Notes: generated from the sequence alone by a model not told the origin. A DNA stretch of 64,000 nt from Chalara sp. BL73 (GCA_918026815.1 CAKJVC010000150.1:1736001-1800000), one strand, 5' to 3'. Counted from the first letter of the stretch, positions 10,945 through 22,131 are shown. Numbers and translations: made by a program.

Positions 10945-12309
10945 TTTTTGTCGGTCTTGTTATTTGGCATGAACGATTAAACTTTGTTTTGTTGTTGGTC
11001 TTGATGGTGACAGTAGCTCAAGGTTGAGCTTTTCCTATATGTACCTAACGGAAGACACCATCATCTCTAATCAAGTCCATCCACATGAGCTAAGTGATCT
11101 GATATTCTGGAGGATGCTGCTTACGAATATTACAATACAGTGCAATAAGTTTGCGTCCATGGTCATTTAAACGAGCGAGTAGAAGTTTAATCCGAGGCAG
11201 GAACAATATTTCATTGAGTCGCTTACAAGACTAAGACTGATCAGGCTGCAAACTTATTGCGCCGTATTGTAGGTGCTTACTATCGCGTCAGCCTCGAAGC
11301 GGAGGGTTAACGAATTGGTAGTTAGCGTTATCGGATTGATTCATCGCAGTCCGAAAACGCCTAGCACACGCCTTTAACTTACAAGAACAATTGCTTACTT
11401 GATGCATGAACTGGAAGGGGAGCCAATAGGTTCACGGGTAGCCGTGACTCTATTAACTCGGTGGTCCCGTGACAATGACTAAGCACAGTACATCTATTCG
11501 GGGGCAAGTGATTAAAATACACGCGGTGTAGGAATAAGTTGGGCATCGCCATTTTCACTTTGGATGGGAATCTGTAACAAATAGAAGCAGCAGGAGAGCG
11601 GTAGATGACCAGGTAGGTTCAAGTTCCCCACCAAGGGGCCGACTACACTGACCCCTAGGGGTCAGTTTAGAGTCATGACTAAGCACATTCTGCCACCCCC
11701 ACCAGAACGCGACGCCGCCTGTAAAGAGCCCGTAAGGAACCCGTATATAATGTATGGGGTAGCCATGGGCCTTGGTAGCTGGGGTTGGGGCTTGGGGCTC
11801 GTTGATTGGTATGATATATATGAAGCAGACTAGACACTGGTTCTTCACTAGGAAGCGAAGACATTACAAGTATAACAAAGAATGTCAATTGCTAAGCTAT
11901 AAAATGAGTTGAGCACGAAGCTCCTAAGCTATGAAGCATGACTACTTCATATATTAAGTTGAGGTTGGAGTCTCGAGGAGTTTTTGGAGTCACCAGACTC
12001 CTAAGGGCGGAAAGAATGCTGCCACAGCACAGCCTCGCAACAATGCCCCGCGTCTTGGCATCCTTGACTATCTCAGCACTGCTTTAAGAGAGGTCTTATC
12101 TGCAAATGTTGCGATCATCCCATTCTTCGACCGTACTCAAGGCTTGTTGGTGTTTGCGGCCATGCATCTCGGAGAAATTCAATGTGCTCGACACGCCTCA
12201 GGCATGGTCTAGTTGTTTGGATACCCCATACCTTCCGCAGACTCAATTTTCGCATTATCTGAGTGGTTTTTGTGCTTGAACTATCTTCGATTATCACCTA
12301 TTCCTAGCC
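10945..12309. other. intergenic with one small MITE, no gene
   Basis: Divergent promoters of the flanking genes should lie here. Apart from the inverted-repeat element at 11131-11271, no frame reads like a protein. The segment 11560-11850 is open in two minus-strand frames but is Pro/Leu-rich without family features. Confidence 0.45.
11131..11271. mobile_element. small TIR element (MITE), 141 bp
   Basis: Imperfect terminal inverted repeats TACAATACAGTGCAATAAGT at the left and, inverted, TACAATACGGCGCAATAAGT at the right (about 24 bp, 2 mismatches). Ends are TA, so a Tc1/mariner-type TA target is plausible. No coding sequence. Confidence 0.6.
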
Positions 12310-14226
12310 ATGTCACTATCTCGGCCACCAACACCTCCACCGCCTTATAGGCCTCGGAGGGCAAGCGTTCTCAACACTGATGAGCAAGCTCCCCCCTTGT
12401 ACTCACAGGCAACCCCAGGTAAGTCCCCACCTACTTGTCCCTGAATCGCCATCTCTAATCGTGCTTGCAGAGCGCAACACCGAGCAACGAAGGGCTACGC
12501 ATCTCCCAATCGCTGCTGCTTTCACTGATGGGTACAATAGAACCAGGTTGACAGAGGAAATTGCCTTTACGGAGCAGAACCTCACGGCTGAGGAGTCCCC
12601 CCACATAAAGGAAGCGAAATGGCAAACAGCGCCTATTGTGGTTCAGCCCACACTGAGTAGAAGGCAACGGAAGTCTGGCAAATACGATATCTGTGGTTGT
12701 TGTTTATTTATGCTACTACTCGTATGTACGATGTCTGGAGTTTTGGTGTACATTTTCTGCGGGTGAGTGTGAACTCCTATATGCGATAAAGCTAATATTG
12801 CTGATATTTTCACAACAGTCCTATAGGTTCTAAGAATACGCAATCTTCTGGATCAAGCTCAGGCTCGAGTTCAGGCTCAGGCTCGAGTTCGGGCTCAGGC
12901 TCAAATCCACAATGTTCACTCCCTTCTGGTCCATCTCTATTGAATTCCTCTGAACAATCGCTCAGCGGGTTTGACAGTTACTCGTTCCGCAACATAACAG
13001 ATAATCTTTTCTATAACGACAACGCCGGAAATATTCGTCATATATTTCAGCGAGGGAGAGATACAGAATGGCGGCAAGGCTGTCCGCCAGTGATTGCTTC
13101 CGGTGTGAAGCCTGGCAGTACCGTCCAGGTGGCCACTTCAGCCTCAATTTTCATTAAGGTGGGTATTCTCGATTTCCAAAGTTTAGATGCTTATATCTGC
13201 AGGAGCACGTATTCTTCATTAATTCAGAGAACCAGGTCAACGAAATATACAGAATCTTCGACGATGAGGCATGGGAGAAAGGCCCCTTAACCGAACTGAG
13301 CCTCGGTGTGTCAAATACCACTTCTCTGAAAGCCTGCTTCCTTCAGCAACCGTGCGTGCAACCCACTGTAAGAAGCGACGGTGGAATGAGTGACTGGGTT
13401 GATGACATCGCTGATGATACTACGCCTCGCATTCACCTCTTCTACCGAGCCTCTAAGGGTGATTGGCAGAAGGTTTCGTTTTACAATATATACAATGGTA
13501 CACCACCGTGGCGAAAGGATGACGGCGACGCGGAAGTACTGAATAGAGTAAGCGGCAGTCTGGAATGCAGGCTCAATAGCAACCGAATTCAAGATATGTG
13601 GTTTGTGAACCGGGAGAATGATTTGGAGCATTGGCGCAAAAATGTCTCGGGAAATAACGAGTGGACAAGAGGCAAGTCTCTGTTGTCGTTGGCTGATTGT
13701 TCTAACATATTTAGGTGTCAATTTTAGTACCAGAATTCACCCCAACAGCTCCCTCACACTCCTCGCGTCCGAAAAGCAAACAATAGGCCTCTTATATCAA
13801 GATCCCAACTTAACCCTCAAGCGAATTAACTTGGCCGGTTCCCGGAATCCAACAGAGATCATGCCGGCTTTAAATGGTACCCGCATCTCCGTCTTAGGGC
13901 ACTGCGATAACAAGCCCTTGACGGCAGTCTTCCAAAAATCTACGGACTCCCTTCAGATGGCCTCATTCGACTCGTTAAACACTATCCTAGAAAATCAGGC
14001 ACTGCCACTTTATGATCCGTCTGCATGGGGCCCGTATCAATTGGAGGACCTTCGATTATCCAACAACGATAGCGATTCGGGTTCGCCACACAAAACAGAA
14101 TTACTCTTGGCAAAAACGAGGATTGCTATCTTATGCATCTTGATCATCGTTCCTACTTTGTTACTGATGTTTCGCCTTTGCTTTTTGCGCTGTAAATTGT
14201 ACACCACGGAGCAGATAGTAGCTTGA
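12310..14226 (+). CDS. membrane-anchored fucose-lectin-like beta-propeller protein
   Basis: Five exons (12310-12418, 12471-12762, 12819-13158, 13203-13671, 13715-14226) give 573 aa with matching phases. The order is a Pro-rich cytosolic head, a transmembrane segment CLFMLLLVCTMSGVLVYIF (about residues 115-135), a Ser/Gly linker of repeated GSSS units, then about 340 residues with recurring blocks such as NLFYNDNAGNIRHIF, PRIHLFYRASKGDW and IGLLYQDPNLTL. Those blocks look like blades of the six-bladed propeller of fungal fucose-specific lectins. A second hydrophobic segment (IAILCILIIVPTLLLMFRL) lies near the C-terminus, so both ends may be membrane-bound. Intron 4 has a GC donor (GCAAGT). Single-TM type II lectin-like proteins are common in filamentous fungi; a carbohydrate-binding role at the cell surface is inferred. 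Confidence 0.85.
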
Positions 14227-14564
14227 ATTAGTCCTTTCTGTCTCTGCTCTTTTTGTAGGAGTACTAGCCTATGCTTAATTTCGTAAGAGTAGTTATATGT
14301 TTTAAGCCGAATTCTTTAAGTTTGTATACAAGAAGCTACAAAGAAGCGCCTTGCTATCGAGAATGTAAGAGCATAGATGCCGTTTGAAAAGGATCAGATT
14401 ATAAGTGAGGGCTTACGTAACACAATGAGGGTATAAGGACAATACTGACACACCTCTCTCTATTCTATACCACTGTACACTATTATATACTTTCTAGTTC
14501 AGGGTATAACCTGAGGAAACCCTCATCTGAGCTCTTACGCATCCACTCTTCTCTCTATACCCAC

Positions 14565-15547
14565 ACAGAACCCAAGGAGGAGCTTCACGAAAAGGCACAT
14601 ATCGACTACGACCGTGTAGCTATCGTACGTATACAAGCCTCAATTGCTACTACCTCTGCTGACCTCCGCCTCTGCCAGATTCTGAATCCTAGTGTCGCCG
14701 CCCCCTACGAAGATGCTCTTGTCTACGAAGCTGGCTCGGCTATCACATCTGCTAGTGCCCTCACAACATACTCTGGAGCAAAGACCGGTCGATCACCCCT
14801 AGACAAACGTATCGTCAAGGAACCAAGCTCAGAGAACGAGATATGGTGGGGGCCTGTGAACAAGGCTATGACGCCCGATGTGAGAGCACATCTTTCACCG
14901 CCTGCACAAACATCTCATCTTTCGCGGCCTTCATGTTTCTCCGCTTCAACAGAGGATGAGTGGATTGGCTCGCTCCCGTCTGAATGCGGGGAAAGGCAGG
15001 GTGGCCGCATCTCCCCGCAAATTACCTCCCTGCAATCTGGTTTCCACGTGCCGTCAGAAGATTTCCATCTCCAGAAATTCGCTACTTGATCTGGGCGTGC
15101 TGGGGCTGGTCTTGATCTCGTGCAGGTCTGGAGAATCAGCCGTGAACGGGCCATTGACTACCTCAATACAAAATATCGTCTCTACGATGTCGACGGTTTT
15201 GTAGGGTAGGATGAGAAGTACCGAATTAGGGTCCGGGTCGTTTGCGCTCGTGCCTACCATGCTCTCTTCATGCGCAATATGCTTATCCGACCCGATCGAA
15301 AGGACCTAGAGTACTTTCGCCCCAGATTATGCCCTTTACAACACTGGGTCCTTCCCAGCCAACAGATTCACTGAGGGGATGACCCCAGGAACATCCGTCG
15401 CGATAAACTTTGCTGACAAGGAGATGGTTATCCTCCGTACTGAGTATGCTGGAGAGATGAAGAAAGGCGTTTTCACTGTGTTCTTTTACGAGATTCCCGT
15501 CAAGCACAACCTCCTAACCCTCCACTCTTCCGCAAATGAGGGCAGAG
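14565..15547 (+). pseudogene. phosphoenolpyruvate carboxykinase (ATP) fragment, dead
   Basis: The fragment reads as the N-terminal half of fungal ATP-dependent PEPCK: ELHEKAHIDYDRVAI, then after an intron NPSVAAPYEDALVYE, YSGAKTGRSPLDKRIV, ENEIWWGPVNKAMTPD, then after a 246-bp intron (14880-15125) [50 protein letters not shown] and LTLHSSANEG. A TAG replaces the Trp codon after DGFVG, the frame shifts near 15310, and the sequence stops before the P-loop/kinase half. It therefore cannot make enzyme. Introns are retained, so it is a decayed segmental copy, not a processed retrocopy. At 15545 it joins a fragment of a different gene on the other strand. Confidence 0.9.
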
Positions 15548-15725
15548 ATAGCGACTCCAATTCTGCCTAGTGTATATTCGTTGTCGTCGCCGTTTTCTTT
15601 TTTTAATTTAGGATGAGTTTCATTCAGCATAGCCACCATAGCAGCCTTTTCCGTTGCTAAGGCGCATATGACTCCAATTTGGTAGTCTTCGTGTGTTCGA
15701 GAAGGCGCCTCTGAGACTAGAGTTC
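15545..15725 (-). pseudogene. PNP-domain (nucleoside phosphorylase-like) NLR head fragment
   Basis: Minus strand reads THEDYQIGVICALATEKAAM, then MLNETHP and DNEYTLGRIG, the first beta-alpha units of the PNP_UDP domain that heads many fungal NLRs; compare [21 protein letters not shown] in the gene at 24.3 kb. The frame turns non-homologous right after GRIG, at the junction with the PEPCK fragment. Only about 50 codons survive. The upstream flank (15725-15800, minus) stays open but is not recognisable. Confidence 0.7.
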
Positions 15726-16105
15726 GCGCAGGGATAGAGCGTTGCCCAGCCTTTCTGGCGGCTTTATCCTGTATCCACTGTTTAGTCTCGCTGAAAGTTA
15801 TATTATACGTACTGGAGGATTCATCTCAAGGTTTGATCGTAGAAGCAAATGTCAGGTTTAAGTTCGCACTTAGCAGGGAGAAGGCTGCCGCCGATGCAAC
15901 GAAGGTTATTAGCTGTAGCCAGGTTTAGTAGAATGTGCAGGGGCACTTGTCAAGGCTCTAGGACTATAATTCAAGGTGTTGTTGGATAGATGTTTTATCC
16001 AGCATGTTCAATTCTGTTCGTGAAATTGATCGCAGCAACCAGCTGTGATGTGGTTGTCTTCAGCTCTACTTGGGCGGCAATCACACAGACCAATCGTGCC
16101 TAGAG

Positions 16106-16123
16106 CCCCCCCCCCCCCCCCCC
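16106..16123. repeat. poly-C tract (18 C)
   Basis: An uninterrupted run of 18 cytosines followed by ACCC. Such runs are prone to slippage and to assembly error. Confidence 0.9.
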
Positions 16124-16645
16124 ACCCTTGCGCCGTGTTATACCGAAAGTTGTGGGATTGATGTGCGAGGTGGGGTGGACTTGGCAGACAGGGGATTCAG
16201 TCTTGCAAAGGTGCGACGGCGCAAGTTTTGTTGCACACGGCCGTTTCTTGAGACACATATGCAGCCATTTGAGCTTTGGAGCCGGCAAGAATTGCAAGGC
16301 AATCGGCTTGAGAGCCGACTTGGTGGAGAACAACGGAAGAAGTGACGACCGGAGGCTTGAGATCCTACATCGTACATGCTTCTACAAAAGCATTGTTGAG
16401 TTTTGAAATAAGTTCTGTCATTTCCCCGCCAGCTTCTTGAGTCGCTCGTGCGTGAGTTATATATCCAGCGTTGGTAAGTTTAGTTGCAGATTTAGTGACA
16501 CTGCCATCTGTCACTTCTTGGAAGGCCCCGTGGGATCTATAACCACATCGCTTTGTATCATGGTCAGCCTTCTCCATTGATATCTTGTTTTCAGGGCTAG
16601 ATTTTTATTCACGTATGTCCATTCCAGCCGCATGCCCTGCCTGAA

Positions 16646-17155
16646 TTAAGTTGGTGTGCCCCTGCCTGTATGTGTGATCTCTGTAGCGCTGTCATAGTTG
16701 TCCGCGCATTCGCAGTCGATATGTGTTCCGAGCTCGGCTTGCGCTTTGGTTTCCAGCGGCCGGATTTCGGGATGTGGTACAATATCTAAGCTATCTGAAG
16801 ATGTGCCGTGGTCATTTGTTGGTGGTGCGTGTGAAATAGATGTTCTGTTTTCTTTGCGATGTTCGACGAACGATTTCCATCGCTGTGGGAAAGGAACAGC
16901 CAAGAATGCATTTCCTCTCTCGCATCTTGTTAATTCAACATCTGCCAACCCTTGGCAATCTATATGCTGTGCTTTGATAACGTTGTCTATCATGAGTCTT
17001 TTGAATCGGATGGCAAGGCCATTAGCCTCCTCCGTATTCGGCATTTCGGATTCCGTTTCGCATTCACGAAACGGAATCGGTGAGTCTCGAACACCGTTTG
17101 GGGTTACATATACCGTGTTTCTATGATCCAAAATGACTTTCATATTCTCAATCAT
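16646..17155 (-). CDS. hypothetical protein, 169 aa
   Basis: A single minus-strand frame starts MIENMKVILDHRN and ends TEITHTGRGTPT. Composition is ordinary (charged, several Cys: IDCQG, TRCERG, CECADN). No domain recognised. The complementary strand is also open over most of its length, so it could be spurious. The two flanks, 15800-16645 and 17156-17199, hold nothing convincing. Confidence 0.3.
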   Translation of the reverse strand: MIENMKVILDHRNTVYVTPNGVRDSPIPFRECETESEMPNTEEANGLAIRFKRLMIDNVIKAQHIDCQGLADVELTRCERGNAFLAVPFPQRWKSFVEHRKENRTSISHAPPTNDHGTSSDSLDIVPHPEIRPLETKAQAELGTHIDCECADNYDSATEITHTGRGTPT

Positions 17156-17199
17156 CTATCTTTACCGCATTTCAGCCCATCAGCGGAATAAATGCTAAA

Positions 17200-17502
17200 A
17201 TGGTTGTAAATCTACTTCAAGCTTCATCATTGCCCTTGGCCTATCTTGCACAAGCAGGTGTCTATGATGGATACACGACGTTAGCAGTCGTCCTTTTTGT
17301 CAAAGCCGAAGGCCCAGGAGTACCTTTCACTCACAGAGTCCACATAAAAGTCAGATTTGCGCCTTCCACCACCCCAAGATCATACGAACGTTTTGTCGAC
17401 ACAGGAGCTTGCAGCATCGTTTTCTCGGCGATAGATATTCCGGAATGGGGGGCTACAGATATAACCACCCATCCTAGAGGATGGCAATTCCTCTTCAGTT
17501 GA
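17200..17502 (+). pseudogene. fragment of a secreted fungal protein with VDTG motif
   Basis: Starts MVVNLLQASSLPLAYLAQAG, which resembles a signal peptide, followed by PRSYERFVDTGACSIVFSA. The VDTG block recalls a family of secreted fungal proteins of unknown function that carry an aspartic-protease-like motif. The frame ends early at TGA soon after HPRGWQFL, where homologues would continue, so I call it truncated. Family assignment is from memory of the motif only. The stretch 17503-18578 that follows has no gene but should hold the promoter of the metalloprotease. Confidence 0.35.
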
Positions 17503-18452
17503 TTCACAGAAGCGCTGCTTCGAAATATCAATACAGCCTTTATAAACTTATAGCTAAAGTAGCAACCTAATTGTAAGTGTAGGAACGATAACAAAATAGT
17601 CTCTCCCTGCCCAACATAAGATCGCAGCGCTGAATTCGAACCCTCATGCGATGGGCAGGCCCATTCAGGAAACGCTGCCTGATCCATGCCAGCAATGTGC
17701 TACGCCGAGTAGCTCCTTAAGCGATATAGCGCTTACGGAATTTCCTACCGCTTCCATACTCGAAATTGCTTATATCTCGTAATTTGTATTAAAAAAATGT
17801 TACAGGGGTCATTATAACGAATAAAATTTGCGGCTGAGAGATTCCTGTTGCCACAATGCATCCCACCCGTGTTTTGTGCAGCATGGCTGCTTATATCATC
17901 CTTTTGAGTTGTTGCCTAACATACTGTGTGCACTTTAGTGTAATATGATATAGCAATCGAGTCATCTATCTGACGCGGGGTGTCCGGTGAGGGCTGCGAA
18001 TTGTCTCTCTTGTGATCAGTTCGTCGGTTGCTGCAGCTGTTAGGGGGAATGTCATGTCCCCACGCCTAGTACAGCACGAGCAAAAGAGGTAGGTCATTCG
18101 GTCCGACCAACCTCAGGTTTTAGTTCCGACGAGGTGCTTCTAAGTCAAATTAATGATTTGGTACATCTGTCACAATAGTTGTACGAAGTGTTTGAGAGGA
18201 AATTTTTTGGGTTAATAGCGGGTAAATTTGAAACCGAGTTATTCACAGCCTGTCGTAACGAGTTAACTCAATTTGGCTAAAAGTAAGCGCGGCTTAAAAC
18301 AAAAGCATAATTTGTTGTTAGAAATTGGGGCCTCACTATTGCTGACAGATATTGCATGACCGAATTGACTCCAAGGCTTCGACTCATTATCAAAGAGATT
18401 CTTGAGGGTAGCTGACTGTCAGGCTAATACTCGTCTGTCTCCAAAGAAGTAG

Positions 18453-18462
18453 TATATATAAA
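18453..18462 (+). promoter_or_regulatory. probable TATA box of the metalloprotease gene
   Basis: TATATATAAA about 117 bp before the start codon at 18579, followed by a C/T-rich leader (CTACATCTTTCCCACC...), as is usual for strongly expressed fungal genes. Confidence 0.4.
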
Positions 18463-18578
18463 ACGATTGTTTTCCCAGACAATGACCTTTCTACATCTTT
18501 CCCACCATCTCCCAAATACATTTCAACTACTTACACAACTGACTACTTTCTCCGTGAACGCTAACTATTCCCTTAGAT

Positions 18579-21500
18579 ATGTCTGTTGATATTTCTTTCC
18601 AGGACCTCCCTATTGGGACTAGTCTTTCAAACCAATACCGAGCTCTCGGGGTTTCATTCAACTATGGGACTATCGTCGAAGATTCTTTCCGTGTTGGACA
18701 TGCTGTTTCTGTTATCCATATAATTGGTGGCGAATTTCCCAAACATGAAATTACGGGTACATTTACCAACCCCAGCCACAGCCGTGTTACTCTCCTTGCT
18801 GGAAAGGCCGGAACCTCTGCCACAGGTTGGGCAAAACTCACAATATTCGACTCTCACGGAGTTATTCTTGGTTCTGCCAGCTCAAATATCGACCGATACT
18901 CGCATTATGTGACACTTGAAGCGGTTTCTGGGACGAGCAATATTGCATCTTTCCGCGTGGAGGGTTCTAGCACTAGCGACTTCGATCGAATTGACAGTTT
19001 GAGTTTCGACAATACCAATATTGCTCAGCGACCTGATTTCCGCCTCCAATTTGCCGGCGATGTTGTCAAAATACCCGTGGCTGCCACCGGAGCCTCCATC
19101 GTAGTTCAGATTGCTCGACTTTACGGATCAACAGGCAGGATCCGTTTTCAAGCTACAAATCTTCCTCCGGACATTGTAGTCGATATTCTTCCTGATGGCG
19201 TGACTGGTACCTCCACTAGCTTTAACTTCCGAGTATCCAAACGTACTGGGACTTTGACCCCGTTCCAAAATCGCTTCTTCACTCTCACAGGCACACCAGA
19301 GTCTGCCCTTGTTGCGCCAACCAGTCATTTTGTCATGATTCCTCTGACCGTTATGGATCGATACGACGTTGCAATTGTGGGAATCGAAGTCACTCAATCG
19401 GTTCAACAATACGATCTACCAGCCAAAGCAGATCCTTTGAGCAATGTACCTGTAAGCTATAAGACTCCAGGTTACATCGATTTGGCAGAAGGAGGAGGGA
19501 CATATGCACGCGTATTCTCCACCGTTCGGGTACCGCCTCTAAATTCTACACTTCCGCCATTCGAATGTCGGCTTCACGGGTTCAGGAACGGAGTTGAACT
19601 CCCATACAGTCCAATCGGACCTGTTTATGGCACTTCTATTATCCCGGGTGGAGACATTATCACCGATGCAATGCGTGCAAATAAAAACGTTGGAAGCCTC
19701 TTTGCCATACCATATAATTGGACTAGGGGAACAATTAGTTTGCGAGCAACACTCAAGGTGCCGGGTCCTGATTTTGGTCTCGGCGATAACACCGAAACAA
19801 ATACAGCGAATAATGAGTTTACCCTTCTCGATGTACCTTTTGTTCCGACTAGAGGCCTTTATATAGCACCATTTCGACTCCTCATCAACACAATAGACTT
19901 TGGAAGGACGAGGTCAGTCGACAACCCAGAAAATGTCTTCAGTGAAGCAAGGAATGTAACTGCCGAAGGAGAAGGTCACTTTCATATTTGGCCGTATCAA
20001 CGTTCAATTGATGTCTCGGATTTCCATAGCCAAACGGTCCGCTGGGTCAGCGAATGGATGACGGGGGTCGGTGGGCACCTGGAGGAAATAAGACATACTG
20101 TCCCGGTGAACGATACGTGGAGGGGTATGAGCATTGCGTCACGCCTAATGGATATATGTGATGATTTAGGCTACGCTGGGCACTGGCAACATGCTTTCGG
20201 GATATACCCCTGGCAGGCCGGGGCAGACATTCGCGCTCGTACCCTTTCAAGCGATGATCTTACCGTATCTATTGTGCAAGATAAGGAGAGGCCGTTCTCA
20301 TCAGTTACGCACGAGCTAGGCCATGTGCTAGGGAGAAAGCATGCGAGCAGCGCTAACGGAGCTGCTAATGCAGAAAGCTGGCCACCAGACCAAAGGGGCT
20401 TCCTTCAAAGTGTGGGATTCAACCGAAGGACGCATGAAGTTTTATTTCCAGATCGAGCAGGTGGAGCTTTAGGCGGCCCATTCTTTGATTACATGGCGTA
20501 CACTGGCAGGACTGATGATCTCACGAGTAAAAATCAATGGATTTCTGCTCGTGGCTGGAAGCAGATTCTTTCGAACCTTAAGCCCCATGACGCTCTGGTG
20601 AACGAGCCCGCGACCACGAAAAGGTCCCTGGGGGCCGCTGAAGAGGATGACCAGATACCGTGGGTACAGCCTACTACGATCAGATTCAATGGCACAATTG
20701 ATGGAGTGGTGATTCATGCTACAATTGATTCCTATGGGGCAACTATCACGAAGATTTCACCTACATGTGGACGTGCGCCATTCTTTTCACAGGAAGCCAC
20801 AGGCTGGAACTTGGTTGTCCTTGATGGAGCATCCAATATTCTTCATACTGTTTCTCCACAAGTGGTAACCACTGAAGAAGTCGTTGGCGATCCTGTTCAC
20901 TTTATTTCTGCTCTAATCCCCGTTGTGGACTGGTCCGCCGTATGCGCAATCGAGATTCGGACAGCTTTGAAACCTGACGTTCCTATCCTCCGTCGTGAGA
21001 AACCCAAGAGCCCGCCTCTTATCCAACATTTGAACGTCAAACCCCCTAGCGATAGCTCCGAAGACTTCTTGGTGTCCTGGACAGCAGACCACGATGCTCT
21101 AGGTGAAAATGTTATGCTTGCAAAGATAGACTACTCGATAGATAGCGGAGAAACTTTCACTACGGTACATAGTGGGCCAGTTGCGCTGGGCCAATCAGAT
21201 ATCGCTATTCCGGCCGCCTATTTCCAGACCGCTTTTCAAGCCGTTGTTCGAGTGCGCGTCTCTGACGGGTTCAACCTTTCGTTTGAAAGTTCGCAGGTTT
21301 TTGAGTCTTTGGGAACCCCGCCTCAAGTCGCAATCTTGAAACCGCTAAGCAGCGCTCCAATCAAGATAGGAGACGTACTTATGATGAATGGATCGGGCTT
21401 TGAAGATAGCGGGAAGCCCTTAGCGAAAGATCAGTTGACATGGTATGTTGGAAAGAAGGTAGTAGCTCAAGGAAGAATTGGAGAATGGGTTGTTGATGAG

Positions 21501-21587
21501 CAGGGACCCTTGACATTGAGATTAGAGGGGGTTGATAGCTCTGGGAGAAGAACTTGGAAGGCGGTAAAGCTGGGAATGGTATTGTAA
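18579..21587 (+). CDS. metzincin-type metalloprotease, 1002 aa, intronless
   Basis: One uninterrupted frame of 1002 codons. Residues 578-588 are HELGHVLGRKH, the zinc-binding HExxHxxGxxH of metzincins: H578, H582 and H588 bind zinc and E579 is the catalytic base. DYMAY with M639 is a good Met-turn about 50 residues later. Residues 1-150 (FQDLPIGTSLSNQYRALGVS... FDSHGVILGSA... IDSLSFDN) resemble the beta-sandwich 'anchor' modules of bacterial secreted proteins. Residues 830-1000 look like Ig/FN3-type beta domains (IDYSIDSGETFTTV). There is no signal peptide or membrane span, so it is either cytosolic or exported unconventionally. Lack of introns over 3 kb, in a window where most genes are split, and the bacterial-like ends suggest horizontal acquisition; this is inference. 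Substrate unknown. Confidence 0.85.
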   Translation: MSVDISFQDLPIGTSLSNQYRALGVSFNYGTIVEDSFRVGHAVSVIHIIGGEFPKHEITGTFTNPSHSRVTLLAGKAGTSATGWAKLTIFDSHGVILGSASSNIDRYSHYVTLEAVSGTSNIASFRVEGSSTSDFDRIDSLSFDNTNIAQRPDFRLQFAGDVVKIPVAATGASIVVQIARLYGSTGRIRFQATNLPPDIVVDILPDGVTGTSTSFNFRVSKRTGTLTPFQNRFFTLTGTPESALVAPTSHFVMIPLTVMDRYDVAIVGIEVTQSVQQYDLPAKADPLSNVPVSYKTPGYIDLAEGGGTYARVFSTVRVPPLNSTLPPFECRLHGFRNGVELPYSPIGPVYGTSIIPGGDIITDAMRANKNVGSLFAIPYNWTRGTISLRATLKVPGPDFGLGDNTETNTANNEFTLLDVPFVPTRGLYIAPFRLLINTIDFGRTRSVDNPENVFSEARNVTAEGEGHFHIWPYQRSIDVSDFHSQTVRWVSEWMTGVGGHLEEIRHTVPVNDTWRGMSIASRLMDICDDLGYAGHWQHAFGIYPWQAGADIRARTLSSDDLTVSIVQDKERPFSSVTHELGHVLGRKHASSANGAANAESWPPDQRGFLQSVGFNRRTHEVLFPDRAGGALGGPFFDYMAYTGRTDDLTSKNQWISARGWKQILSNLKPHDALVNEPATTKRSLGAAEEDDQIPWVQPTTIRFNGTIDGVVIHATIDSYGATITKISPTCGRAPFFSQEATGWNLVVLDGASNILHTVSPQVVTTEEVVGDPVHFISALIPVVDWSAVCAIEIRTALKPDVPILRREKPKSPPLIQHLNVKPPSDSSEDFLVSWTADHDALGENVMLAKIDYSIDSGETFTTVHSGPVALGQSDIAIPAAYFQTAFQAVVRVRVSDGFNLSFESSQVFESLGTPPQVAILKPLSSAPIKIGDVLMMNGSGFEDSGKPLAKDQLTWYVGKKVVAQGRIGEWVVDEQGPLTLRLEGVDSSGRRTWKAVKLGMVL

Positions 21588-21974
21588 GTGTTTGTATCAC
21601 TCTCGTTAAGTGGTACTTCTTGTTTATGATAACTTGAAATTGCTCAAGCCGGCACCTGCTGGGCACGTAGCACCGCGATATGCGCAGTGCTAGTATGCTC
21701 GTTGTATGTGGTGATTTGTTCTTGAATTTCACTTGTTCTGGCCTATCGCTACGTACAGGAAAATATGCCTATGTGGTCGAAGCGTCGCGGGGTGTGCTAT
21801 TCACTCGACCCACGCGACCTTGCCTGTACTCGTACCAACAGATACATAGATCGTAGGGGCAGGCTTTACTGAGTTTAGCTTCTTCCGTCCCTTGCCCGCT
21901 GGCATGTACTCTGAGGCAAGGAAAGAGAAAACGAGATTGTGAATTCAATGACAATGTATTCTTGTTCCTGATTT

Positions 21975-22131
21975 TGTCACGGCCCTGCCCTATCTCGCTT
22001 AGAGCCCCTTGGGGCTCGGCCCCTGACACACCAGGGGCCTCGCTTACACTGGCCCCTGGCCAGTCTCCTGTATATAAAGCCCTGCTTTCCTTCCCTTCTT
22101 CTATCTGTAGCTCGTTCTCTTCGTTATAACA
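21975..22131 (+). mobile_element. possible LTR remnant
   Basis: Starts TGTCACGGCCC and carries TGTATATAAAGCCC with a C/T-rich stretch after it, as in fungal Gypsy LTRs, and could end at GTTATAACA. No target duplication could be found, so this is weak. The surrounding 21588-22313 shows no gene. Confidence 0.3.

Noticed and set aside
17610..17700. tRNA-like T-loop (GGTTCGAATTC on the minus strand)
   Set aside because: The stem around the loop does not pair and no acceptor or anticodon arm fits.
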